Made by a program: the position numbers and the translations under genes. Below are positions 26,071 through 34,095 of a stretch of DNA of 64,000 bases, piece by piece (position 1 is the stretch's first letter; every line of letters begins with the position of its first letter). Location of the stretch: NCBI RefSeq assembly GCF_030317035.1, contig NZ_JASZYK010000007.1, positions 248,001-312,000 on the forward strand, in the 5' to 3' direction. The stretch is from Variovorax sp. J22G73 (GTDB lineage Bacteria > Pseudomonadota > Gammaproteobacteria > Burkholderiales > Burkholderiaceae_C). The notes under the pieces are model-generated. The model was given only the letters and a program-made list of their open reading frames with translations, ran no database searches and had not been told where the DNA came from.

Positions 26071-27308
26071 AACATCACGCCATCGAACGTCGCCGTTTCA
26101 CGCAGGCCGTACTGCTTGGCGCGGCTTGGGCGTCACCAGCAACAGGATTCGCCATGAGAAAAAACAACGTACGCACGCTGCAAAAAACTCTCGGATATCT
26201 CCTCGATCCAAGCCTACGGAAAAAGGAAGCGGGCGACTCCATCCTGGAGGTTCGCAACGTCGAGATCGCTGGCGTCGACTTCGGCGAGATTCTGTGGCGA
26301 AGCATCAAGTTCATCGACTGCGATTTCGTGGGGGCGTACGAGGTCAAGACGGACATGGAGGCAGTGACGTTTGCGGGCTGCCGGTTCGCCGGAGTCTTCA
26401 ATTTCGGCAAGCTCACAAGCGTGGACTTCGTGCAGTGCACCGCCAGGGCCGGCACCTTCGTCGTCGGCGGTGTCGGGAGCAAAGGGGTGCGCTTTTCGGA
26501 CTGCACGTTCACCGGGACCGATGCCGACCCCAATCGTTGGGGTGGGATGGGTTCTTATGGTGAAACGGAGTTCGTGCGTTGCAAGATGAAGTGGGCCAAC
26601 GTGGTGAGCGAAACCCGGCACACCATCGTCGACTGCGACTTCGACAACGTCGACTGCACCGTCAGCAAAGACGGCGGCGGTTCTGAAGTGCTGATCGAAG
26701 GATCAAGGCTACGCGGAAAGTTCGACATGAGGCCGGCAACCCTTCTTTCGCTCACGGTGCGAGACACCGTGTTGGAAGAATTCGATCTCACGGACGCCAC
26801 CGTCAAGGAAGGCATCCTCTTCGAACGCGTCAAAGGCGGCTACATCAACGCCTACGTCAAGGAAGCCGGGCGCCTCAGCGTGCGAAACAGCCAGATCTTC
26901 GGTAACGGCACAAAGGTCTTCGAGGCGTACGCCGGCGGAATCCGGGCCATCGACATCGACAACGTCGTGTTCGGCGGTGACCTCTCCACCGAACCCGTCA
27001 CCATCGCCGGCGGCACGGGCCTCGACCTGGCCAACGTGCGAGCGCGCGTCAACGACAGCGTCGTCATTCAATCGAGCAAGGTGCCGCGTTTGAACACGCA
27101 CCACATCCACACTTCGCTGTTCCAGATGCAGGGCTGCACGCTGGACAGCCTGGTGCTTTCGAACAGCCGCATCGCCCGGCTGGAACTCACCGCCAACACC
27201 ATCGCCCGCTCGGCCGATTTCACCAACACCCAAGCCGGGGAAAGCAAGGTCCAGCCCTTCGCCAAAGGACAGGCCAAGCTCGAAGGTTCCAACATCAAGC
27301 CCCGTTAA
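26067..27308 (+). CDS. Tat-exported beta-helix/pentapeptide-like protein, copy 1
   Basis: About 413 residues. The N-terminus ERRRFTQAVLLGAAWASPATGFA is a twin-arginine signal. The mature part is a string of ~20-residue units of the form hydrophobic-x-x-Cys-x-Phe-x-Gly (FIDCDFVGAYE, FAGCRFAGVF, FSDCTFTGTD, IVDCDFDNVDC), then units without Cys (VRDTVLEEFDLTD, VRNSQIFGNG), suggesting a right-handed beta-helix. It is a mosaic: the first ~230 residues resemble copy 2, while the last 181 codons are about 97% identical in DNA to copy 3. Function unknown; presumably periplasmic or surface. Coupled to the small ORF upstream. Confidence 0.75.
   Translation: MKHHAIERRRFTQAVLLGAAWASPATGFAMRKNNVRTLQKTLGYLLDPSLRKKEAGDSILEVRNVEIAGVDFGEILWRSIKFIDCDFVGAYEVKTDMEAVTFAGCRFAGVFNFGKLTSVDFVQCTARAGTFVVGGVGSKGVRFSDCTFTGTDADPNRWGGMGSYGETEFVRCKMKWANVVSETRHTIVDCDFDNVDCTVSKDGGGSEVLIEGSRLRGKFDMRPATLLSLTVRDTVLEEFDLTDATVKEGILFERVKGGYINAYVKEAGRLSVRNSQIFGNGTKVFEAYAGGIRAIDIDNVVFGGDLSTEPVTIAGGTGLDLANVRARVNDSVVIQSSKVPRLNTHHIHTSLFQMQGCTLDSLVLSNSRIARLELTANTIARSADFTNTQAGESKVQPFAKGQAKLEGSNIKPR
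26763..27308 (+). repeat. 546-bp near-identical segment shared with 29560-30105 (copy A)
   Basis: Begins at GACACCGTGTTGGAAGA and runs to the stop codon. The partner has exactly the same length with no indels and about seventeen substitutions by eye. Upstream of the boundary the two genes are much more diverged, so the sharp edge points to recent gene conversion or a duplication breakpoint. Confidence 0.85.
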
Positions 27309-27325
27309 GAGAGGTTTGCAGGCCA

Positions 27326-27395
27326 CTCGACATCAGGCAGGCGACTGCGGCGCCCACCGGAACACCACCAGCGCCGTCAGCGCCGTCACCCCAGC
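27326..27395 (-). pseudogene. Relic of the 3' end of the MFS gene found at 30129
   Basis: After copy 1 the sequence TCGACATCA...GCAGGCGACT and then ACACCACCAGCGCCGTCAGC plus CCGTCACCCC match, in order, the region after copy 3 at 30121-30228, which there is the intergenic gap and the last codons of the minus-strand MFS gene. It shows that copy 1 or its ancestor was duplicated together with flanking MFS DNA. Only a few dozen base pairs remain, so no product is expected. Confidence 0.65.
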
Positions 27396-27529
27396 TGGTA
27401 CGCGCTTCCTGATAGGTGCTGGAGCTTTGCAATGGACTGTCGGCGCGACATTGAGGTTGTTTGCACGGCCAACTGCCCGGCACGCACAAACTGCCGCAAC
27501 TGATCAAACCCGCTAGGAGCACGACGCCC

Positions 27530-28852
27530 ATGCCCAACACCCCCCGGACCGCCAGCAGCTACGGCGAGTCCTTCGGCGGCACACCGTTGAAGCGCCGCGT
27601 CTTCACGAGCGCCGCATTGCTCATCACGGCGTTCGCCGCGCAAACAACAGGGTTCGCCATGAGAAAAAGCAACGTACGCACGCTCGACAAGAAATGGGCA
27701 TACCTCCAGGACCCGGCCCTCCGAGCAAGGGAGACGGGCGATGCGGTTCTGGAGATCCGCGACGTCGAGGTGTCCGGCGTCAGCTTTGTCGATGCCTCAT
27801 GGCGAAACATCAGGTTCGTCGATTGCGATTTCGTAGGGGCCTACGAGATCAAGGCAGACATGGAGGCCGTCGAGTTTTCGAACTGCCGATTCGCCGGGAT
27901 ATTCAATTTCGGAAAGCTCGTGAACGTCGACTTCCTGCGCTGCAGCGCCAGGGCCAACACCTTTGTCGTCGGCGGCGTGGCGAGCAAGGGCGTGCGCTTC
28001 GTGGACTGCAGCTTCACTGGCGTCGACCCCGACCCCAATCGCTGGGGCGGCATGGGGTCCTATGGCGAGACGGAGTTCACGCGTTGCAAGATGAAATGGA
28101 CGAACGTCATCAGTGAGACGCGGCACATGATCGTCGGTTGCGACTTCGACACCGTCGACTGCAACGTCAGCAAGGACGGCGGTGGCTCCGACGTGTGGAT
28201 CGAAAAATCAACGCTGCGCGGCATGTTCGACATGACGCCCGCGACGCTTCGTTCGCTCACCATCCGCGACACCGTGCTCGAAGAACTGACCCTCTCCGAT
28301 GCAAAGGTCAAGGGCGACGTTCTCTTCGAGCGCGTCAAGGCGAGTTTCATCGATGCGAGCGTGGCTTCGGCTCGCAGTCTCACGGTCCGCGACAGTGAGA
28401 TCCGGGGCAGCGGGCGGGATGTTTCTTTCGTCATGGCAATGGACAGCGCCCAGCAAGTCCTGCTCGAGAGAAGCAGCTTCGGCACGCCGATGACGATGAA
28501 GGTCAACCTGGGCCCGGGGCGTCCTCTGCAGGACGATGAATGGCGCACGACGCCGCTGAACGAACTGACGGTCATCCGCGATTGCAGCTTGCCGATGGTG
28601 GACGCCTCGTGGCTTGAAACCCGGCATCTCCGTTTCGAGCGCAACACGATCGGCAGCCTGAACATTTCCCACGGCCGTATCGGCAAACTGGAACTAGTGG
28701 GGAACACCATCGCCCGCTCAACCGATTTCACCAACACCCAGACCAGGGAAAACAAGGTCCAGCCCTTCGCCAAAGGACAGGCCAAGCTCGAAGGCTCCAA
28801 CATCAACAGGCAGGCGACTCGAATGCCGGGTGCCGTCATCAAAGGCAAATAG
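27530..28852 (+). CDS. Tat-exported beta-helix/pentapeptide-like protein, copy 2
   Basis: About 440 residues from ATG 27530, preceded by TAGGAGC at a good distance. Twin-arginine signal KRRVFTSAALLITAFAAQTTGFA. Repeats such as FVDCDFVGAYE, FSNCRFAGIF, FVDCSFTGVD and IVGCDFDTVDC parallel copy 1 closely; the C-terminal third is its own (VRDSEIRGSGRDV, LLERSSFGTP), then it rejoins the family ending (VQPFAKGQAKLEGSN). The last residues differ from copies 1 and 3 because the frame runs into DNA resembling the downstream gap (GCAGGCGACTC), as if a small deletion fused the tail to former intergenic sequence. Function unknown. Confidence 0.75.
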   Translation: MPNTPRTASSYGESFGGTPLKRRVFTSAALLITAFAAQTTGFAMRKSNVRTLDKKWAYLQDPALRARETGDAVLEIRDVEVSGVSFVDASWRNIRFVDCDFVGAYEIKADMEAVEFSNCRFAGIFNFGKLVNVDFLRCSARANTFVVGGVASKGVRFVDCSFTGVDPDPNRWGGMGSYGETEFTRCKMKWTNVISETRHMIVGCDFDTVDCNVSKDGGGSDVWIEKSTLRGMFDMTPATLRSLTIRDTVLEELTLSDAKVKGDVLFERVKASFIDASVASARSLTVRDSEIRGSGRDVSFVMAMDSAQQVLLERSSFGTPMTMKVNLGPGRPLQDDEWRTTPLNELTVIRDCSLPMVDASWLETRHLRFERNTIGSLNISHGRIGKLELVGNTIARSTDFTNTQTRENKVQPFAKGQAKLEGSNINRQATRMPGAVIKGK

Positions 28853-28857
28853 CCCGT

Positions 28858-30105
28858 ATGCAACGTCGCCGATTTCTCATTGCCGGTGCAGCCGCATTCG
28901 GAACACTTTCATCATCAACGCGAGCCGCAAACACCGTGAGAAAAAAACGAAGGATCGACAGTCTCGGCAAGGCCTTTGCGTACCTGCAAGACCCCGAACT
29001 CCGCCGCAAGGAAACCGGCGACGCCTTGCTGACCATTGAGGACGCTGAAGTCCACGGCGTGCGATTCGAGGGGTTGGCGTGGCGAAATGTGCTGTTCAAG
29101 AATTGCGACTTCCTTGGCGCCTATGAAGTCAAGCTCGCATCGATGAGCGACTGCAGATTCAGCGGGTGCCGGTTCTCCGGCATCTTCGCCTGGGGCGTGC
29201 AGAAGTCGGTGCGCTTCAGCGATTGCGGCGTGGCCGGCGCTTCGCACCTGTGGGGCGCCGAAGGCAGCAGCGCGGTGGTGTACGAGCGATGCGATTTCAT
29301 TGGAACCAGCGAAGACTCGAATCACTGGGGCAGCATCGGAAGCTACGGGGAAGCAGCGTTCGATGGCTGCAGAGGGAAGTGGTTCGGCGTGCTGGGGCAC
29401 TCGGCACTGGTGATTCGAAACTGTGAGTTCGACTCGATGCAGTGCCCGATCGACGCGAGGGAATCGAAAGGCATCGTCCCAAAAGTACAGATCATCGGGT
29501 GCAAGCTGAGGGGCAAGTTCGACTTGACTGCAAGCAACCTGCATTCGCTCGAAGTTATAGACACCGTGTTGGAAGAGTTCGATCTCACGGACGCCACCGT
29601 CAAGGAAACCATCCTCTTCGAACGCGTCAAAGGCGGCTACATCAACGCCTACGTCAAGGAAGCCGGGCGCCTCAGCGTGCGAAACAGCCAGATCTTCGGT
29701 AACGGCACAAAGGTCTTCGAGGCGTACGTTGGCGGAATTCGGGCCATCGACATCGACAACGTCGTGTTCGGCGGCAACCTCTCCACCGAACCCGTCACCA
29801 TCGCCGGCGGCACGGGCCTCGACCTGGCCAACGTGCGAGCGCGCGTCAACGACAGCGTCGTCATTCAAGCGAGCAAGGTGCCGCGTTTGAATACGCACCA
29901 CATCCACACTTCGCTGTTCCAGATGCAGGGCTGCACGCTGGACAGCCTGGTGCTTTCGAACAGCCGCATCGCCTGGCTGGAACTTACCGCCAACACCATC
30001 GCCCGCTCAACCGATTTCACCAACACCCAAGCCAGGGAAAGCAAGGTCCAGCCCTTCGCCAAAGGACAGGCCAAGCTCGAAGGCTCCAACATCAAGCCAC
30101 GCTAA
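28858..30105 (+). CDS. Tat-exported beta-helix/pentapeptide-like protein, copy 3
   Basis: A 415-residue protein starting 5 nt after copy 2 and so probably in its operon. Twin-arginine signal MQRRRFLIAGAAAFGTLSSSTRAA. Repeat units FKNCDFLGAYE, FSGCRFSGIF, YERCDFIGTS and IRNCEFDSMQC continue into the C-terminal 181 codons shared with copy 1. The N-terminal half is the most diverged of the three. Copy 3 borders an intact MFS gene, whereas copy 1 borders only a relic of it, so copy 3 is likely at the ancestral site. Function unknown. Confidence 0.75.
   Translation: MQRRRFLIAGAAAFGTLSSSTRAANTVRKKRRIDSLGKAFAYLQDPELRRKETGDALLTIEDAEVHGVRFEGLAWRNVLFKNCDFLGAYEVKLASMSDCRFSGCRFSGIFAWGVQKSVRFSDCGVAGASHLWGAEGSSAVVYERCDFIGTSEDSNHWGSIGSYGEAAFDGCRGKWFGVLGHSALVIRNCEFDSMQCPIDARESKGIVPKVQIIGCKLRGKFDLTASNLHSLEVIDTVLEEFDLTDATVKETILFERVKGGYINAYVKEAGRLSVRNSQIFGNGTKVFEAYVGGIRAIDIDNVVFGGNLSTEPVTIAGGTGLDLANVRARVNDSVVIQASKVPRLNTHHIHTSLFQMQGCTLDSLVLSNSRIAWLELTANTIARSTDFTNTQARESKVQPFAKGQAKLEGSNIKPR
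29560..30105 (+). repeat. 546-bp near-identical segment shared with 26763-27308 (copy B)
   Basis: Partner of the segment in copy 1. Same length and gap-free; the few differences change residues at seven or so positions (for example Gly/Thr after VKE, Ala/Val in EAYxGG, Arg/Trp in RIAxL). A direct repeat of this length about 2.8 kb apart could also recombine and delete the intervening DNA. Confidence 0.85.
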
Positions 30106-30128
30106 AACGGCGGGGAGCCCGGTCGACA

Positions 30129-31670
30129 TCAACACGCAGGCGACTCCAACCCCACCGCCTGCTCCTCCCCACGCCCCTCGCGCCGCAAGAACAAAAACAC
30201 CACCAGCGCCGTCAGCACCGTCACCCCCGCCAGCACGCACAGCAAGCTGCCGAACGCCGCGCCGTACGCCTGCAACACCCCCGCGCGGTCCACATCCGGC
30301 AGCAGGGCCAATGCCTGCGACAAGTCTCCCGTCGTCATGCGTTGCGCCGCCTGTGACACTGCCTGCGAGCCTGCGGCCGAATGTCCCAGCCGCGCCGCCA
30401 CCAGCGCCGTGAGGCCCGCGCCCACCAGCGCCAGCGCGATGCCCTCGCCCGCCACCCGCACGGTGTTGAAGATGCCCGACGCCATGCCCGCCCGCTCGCG
30501 CGGCACCACGCTCACGGCCAGCCCGTCCATCAGCCCCCACGGCAGGCCGATGCCCGCGCCGATGAGCAGCAGCGCACCCGCCAGTTCGTGCAGCGGCGCA
30601 CCGGGCGCGCAGCGGCTCAGCCACGCCAGCCCGGCCGCGCACACCAGCAGTCCCACCGCCGAGATCGCGCCCGCCGAGAACCGGTGCGCCAGCCACGCGG
30701 CCAATGTCGGCACCACCAGGATCGGCCCCGACAGCGCGAACATGAAGCTGCCCGCCTCCAGCGCGCTGCGCCCTTCCAGGCCGATGAAGCGAATCGGCAG
30801 CAGCACCAGCAGCACGACGAAACCGTAGGCCGGCGCGGCGGCCAGCAGCTGCACGCCGACAAAGCGCGGAAAACGGAACAGCGACAGGTCGAGCATCGGG
30901 TGCGCCACGCGCCGCTCGATGGCGATGAAGGCCGCGCCCATCAGTGCCGCGCTGGCCAGCAAGCCAACCACCCACGGGCTGCCCCAGCCGCTTTCTGGCG
31001 CCTGCAGCACGCCCAGCGTGAGCAGGCTCAGCGCGGCGGTAAAGCTCAGGGTGCCGGGCCCGTCGAGCCCCATGGCGTTCGGGTTGCGCGATTCGCGCAT
31101 GCCGGGCGCGGCAATGCACAGCGCCACGAGGCTGGCCGCGCCGGGGCTCAGCATGACGGCCTGCCAGCCGAAGCGCTCGGCCAGCCAGCCCGACAGGATG
31201 GCGCCGCACGACAGCCCCACGCCGAACGAAGTGCCGATGGCGCTGAACGCCCGCATGCGCGCCGGGCCGTCGAACACCTGCGCCAGCGCCGCGGTGCCCG
31301 CGGCGAAGGCGGCCGCCGAGCCCAGGCCCTGCAAGGCGCGAACAAGGTCGAAGGCCACGATGCCCGGCGCCAGCGTGAGCAGCGACGCGCTTAGCGCCAC
31401 CACCGCCAGCCCGAGCAGGAACACGCGCTTGCGCCCGTAGGCGTCGGCCAGCGCGCCGGCGGCCATCAACGTGGCGCCGAAGCTCAGCATGAAGGCGTTG
31501 GTCACCCAGTTGAGCTGCACCGGGCTGCCGCCGAGCGCGGCATGCACGGCGGGCAGCACCACCGCCGGGCCGGTGAAGCTCAGCGGCATGCCCAGCGCGG
31601 CAAGGCAGACGGCGGCGAGCAGCCAGTTCCTGGAAAACGTTGACGACAGGGACGAAGACATCGAGGACAT
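30129..31670 (-). CDS. MFS transporter, DHA2-like drug/metabolite exporter
   Basis: About 513 residues with roughly fourteen hydrophobic segments. WVTNAFMLSFGATLMAAGALADAYGRKRVFLLGLA is the signature loop between helices 2 and 3 of the 14-helix DHA2 group, and RALQGLGSAAAFAAGTAAL is the helix-4/5 antiporter-type motif. Start at ATG 31670 or 31661. Divergent from a LysR gene with 103 bp between, a common exporter-plus-regulator pair. Substrate unknown. Its 3' end has a duplicated fragment after copy 1 of the beta-helix family. Confidence 0.87.
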   Translation of the reverse strand: MSSMSSSLSSTFSRNWLLAAVCLAALGMPLSFTGPAVVLPAVHAALGGSPVQLNWVTNAFMLSFGATLMAAGALADAYGRKRVFLLGLAVVALSASLLTLAPGIVAFDLVRALQGLGSAAAFAAGTAALAQVFDGPARMRAFSAIGTSFGVGLSCGAILSGWLAERFGWQAVMLSPGAASLVALCIAAPGMRESRNPNAMGLDGPGTLSFTAALSLLTLGVLQAPESGWGSPWVVGLLASAALMGAAFIAIERRVAHPMLDLSLFRFPRFVGVQLLAAAPAYGFVVLLVLLPIRFIGLEGRSALEAGSFMFALSGPILVVPTLAAWLAHRFSAGAISAVGLLVCAAGLAWLSRCAPGAPLHELAGALLLIGAGIGLPWGLMDGLAVSVVPRERAGMASGIFNTVRVAGEGIALALVGAGLTALVAARLGHSAAGSQAVSQAAQRMTTGDLSQALALLPDVDRAGVLQAYGAAFGSLLCVLAGVTVLTALVVFLFLRREGRGEEQAVGLESPAC

Positions 31671-31773
31671 CGCGGGTGCTTTCACGCAAAAACGAAAGCA
31701 CGAAGATAAAAAGGATTGAATGAAATCAAAATAGCCGCGACGATCCTCAGACTCCCAACCAAAGGTTGCCAAT

Positions 31774-32688
31774 ATGGACAGCTTCGCCGGCCTTGAATCC
31801 TTCGTGCGCGCCGCCGACCTGCTGAGCTTCGCCAAGGCCGGGCGCCTGCTGGGCATCTCGGCTTCCGCCGTAGGCAAGAACGTGGCGCGGCTCGAACAGC
31901 AGCTCGGCGTGCGCCTGTTCAACCGCACCACGCGCCACACGCGGCTCACGCAGGAAGGCGCGCTGTTCCACGAGCGCTGCCGCCGCATCCTCGACGAGCT
32001 GGACGATGCGCGCGCCATGATGCAGGACGCCATTGCCGCGCCGCGCGGCCGCCTGCGCGTGAGCCTGCCGACCATCGGCTACCGCTTCCTGCTGCCGGTG
32101 CTGCCGGCCTTCAAGGCGCGCTACCCCGAGATCGAGCTCGACCTCGACTTCAACGACCGCCTGGTCGACGTGATCGCCGAGGGCGTCGACGTGGCCATCC
32201 GCAGCGGCGAGCTGGTCGACTCGCAACTGGTCGCGCGCCGGCTGGGGCCGTTCCAGTTCGTGCTGGTGGCCTCGCCGGCTTACCTGGCGCGCCAGGGCGT
32301 GCCGCAGGTGCCGGCCGACCTCGCGCGGCACGCCTGCCTGCGCTACAAGTTCGTCACCGGCGGCAAGGTCGAGGAGTGGGACCTGCCCGGCCTGCCCGAG
32401 CGCCTGCCGCCCGGCCTGCTGTGCAACAACATGGAGGCGATGCTGGGCGCGGCCATCGCGGGGCTGGGGGTGGCCTACATGCCCGACTTCCTGGCGCGCG
32501 ACTCGCTGGCGCGCGGCGAACTGCAGCGCGTGCTGGCCGCGCACCTGGTGCGCCAGGGGCAGTTCTCGGCGCTGTGGCCTTCGAGCCGGCAGCTTTCGCC
32601 CAAGGTGCGGGCGTTCGTCGATTTCGCGGGCGAGCACATGTTCAAGGAAACCGTCGAAGACGCTGCCACCGGCCAAATTACGAAATAA
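31774..32688 (+). CDS. LysR family transcriptional regulator
   Basis: A 304-residue LTTR. HTH: FVRAADLLSFAKAGRLLGISASAVGKNVARLEQQLGVRLFNRTTRHTRLTQEGALFHE. Effector domain from ~90 with GRLRVSLPTIGYRFLLPVLPAF and FNDRLVDVIAEGVDVAIRSGEL. Divergently paired with the MFS exporter gene, so regulation of that exporter is the simplest inference. Ends 38 nt before the HD-GYP gene. Confidence 0.88.
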   Translation: MDSFAGLESFVRAADLLSFAKAGRLLGISASAVGKNVARLEQQLGVRLFNRTTRHTRLTQEGALFHERCRRILDELDDARAMMQDAIAAPRGRLRVSLPTIGYRFLLPVLPAFKARYPEIELDLDFNDRLVDVIAEGVDVAIRSGELVDSQLVARRLGPFQFVLVASPAYLARQGVPQVPADLARHACLRYKFVTGGKVEEWDLPGLPERLPPGLLCNNMEAMLGAAIAGLGVAYMPDFLARDSLARGELQRVLAAHLVRQGQFSALWPSSRQLSPKVRAFVDFAGEHMFKETVEDAATGQITK

Positions 32689-32726
32689 GCTCTCAAGTTT
32701 CCACCGGCCTTGCCGATAAAACGAAG

Positions 32727-34091
32727 ATGCTGCCTCCCAACGCCTCCCCGGACCCCCAGGCGTTCGCGACCGAAAACCTCGGGCTTTCCCCGCTCATCGG
32801 CTCGCTCAGCCATGCGCTGGACCTCACCTCGGGCCAGCCCCGGGGCCACGCGGTGCGCTCCTGCTGGATCGGCATGAACATCGGCCGCCAGCTCGGGCTG
32901 GACGAGCTGGCGCTGCGCGACGTGTACTACACCGTGCTCCTGAAGGACCTGGGCTGCAGCAGCAATGCGGCGCGCATTTCCGAGCTGTACCTGACCGACG
33001 ACCTGCGCTTCAAGCGCGACCTCAAGCAGGTCGGCGACAGCTGGCCGCGCATGCTGCGCTTCGTCTTCACCCACACGGGCGCCAAGGCCAGCCTGCCGGC
33101 GCGGCTGCGCGGCCTGCTGAACGTGCTGCGCAACGGCCCGCAGATTGCCGACGAGCTGATGCGCACGCGCTGCACGCAGGGTGCCGCCATCGCGCGACAG
33201 CTGCGCTTCGGCGAAGCGGTGCAGCACGGCATTGCCAGCCTGCACGAGCATTGGGACGGCAGCGGCCGCCCGCAGCAGCGCCGGGGCGACGCCATTCCGC
33301 TGACCGCGCGCGTCGCGCTGCTGGCGCAGGCCGTCGACGTGCACCACACGGCGGGGCATGCGCCGCTGGCCATTCACGAGGCGCGCTCCCGCGCGGGCAG
33401 CTGGTTCGACCCGTCGCTGGTGGCCGCCTTCGACCACGTGGCGCTCGACCCGCTGTTCTGGCACCGGCTGGCATCGCCGGCGCTGGAAGCCCGCGTGTTC
33501 GCCATGGAGCCCGCAAGGGGCCGGGTCGCGGTGGACGACGACTACCTCGACGACATCGCCGAGGCCTTCGGGCAGGTGGTGGACGGCAAGAGCCCGTTCA
33601 CGAGCGGCCACAGCGCGCGCGTGGCCGGCAACGTGGACGGCATTGCCCAGCACTTCGGCCTTGCGCCCGCGCGCCGGCGCTGGCTGCGCCGCGGCGCGCT
33701 GCTGCACGACGTGGGCAAGCTCGGCGTGAGCAACGCGGTGCTCGACAAGCCCGGCAAGCTCGACAGCACCGAGTGGGCCGCCATGAAGCGGCATGCCCAG
33801 CACACCGAGGCGATCCTCTCGCGCGTGGGCGCCTTCGGCGACCTCGGGCGCGTGGCCGCGGCCCACCACGAGCGGCTCGACGGCACGGGCTACCCGCGCG
33901 GGCTGAAGGCGCCGCAGATTCCGCTGGAGACACGCATCATCACGGCCGCGGACATCTTCGACGCGCTGTGCGCCAGCCGCCCGCACCGCGCGGCGATGCC
34001 GGTCGCGCAGGCGCTCTCGGTGATGGCCGCGAGCGTGGGCACGGCGATCGACCCGGCCTGTTTCGATGCGCTGCAGCGCATCGTCGCCTGA
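32727..34091 (+). CDS. Tandem HD-GYP domain protein (first domain degenerate)
   Basis: About 454 residues. The C-terminal domain (residues ~290-440) is an intact HD-GYP phosphodiesterase: SGHSARVAGNV, GALLHDVGKLGV (HD), RHAQHTEAIL, AAHHERLDGTGYPRGL (GYP), DIFDALCASRPHR. The N-terminal ~230 residues look like a second HD-GYP that has lost catalysis: GHAVRSCWIGMNIGRQLGL, LLKDLGCSS where HD has become KD, then HEHWDGSGRPQQRRGDAIPLTARVA where GYP has become GRP. The intact domain would hydrolyse cyclic-di-GMP to pGpG/GMP; the degenerate one may bind ligand or dimerise. No sensor or receiver domain. Confidence 0.85.
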   Translation: MLPPNASPDPQAFATENLGLSPLIGSLSHALDLTSGQPRGHAVRSCWIGMNIGRQLGLDELALRDVYYTVLLKDLGCSSNAARISELYLTDDLRFKRDLKQVGDSWPRMLRFVFTHTGAKASLPARLRGLLNVLRNGPQIADELMRTRCTQGAAIARQLRFGEAVQHGIASLHEHWDGSGRPQQRRGDAIPLTARVALLAQAVDVHHTAGHAPLAIHEARSRAGSWFDPSLVAAFDHVALDPLFWHRLASPALEARVFAMEPARGRVAVDDDYLDDIAEAFGQVVDGKSPFTSGHSARVAGNVDGIAQHFGLAPARRRWLRRGALLHDVGKLGVSNAVLDKPGKLDSTEWAAMKRHAQHTEAILSRVGAFGDLGRVAAAHHERLDGTGYPRGLKAPQIPLETRIITAADIFDALCASRPHRAAMPVAQALSVMAASVGTAIDPACFDALQRIVA

Positions 34092-34095
34092 CGGG

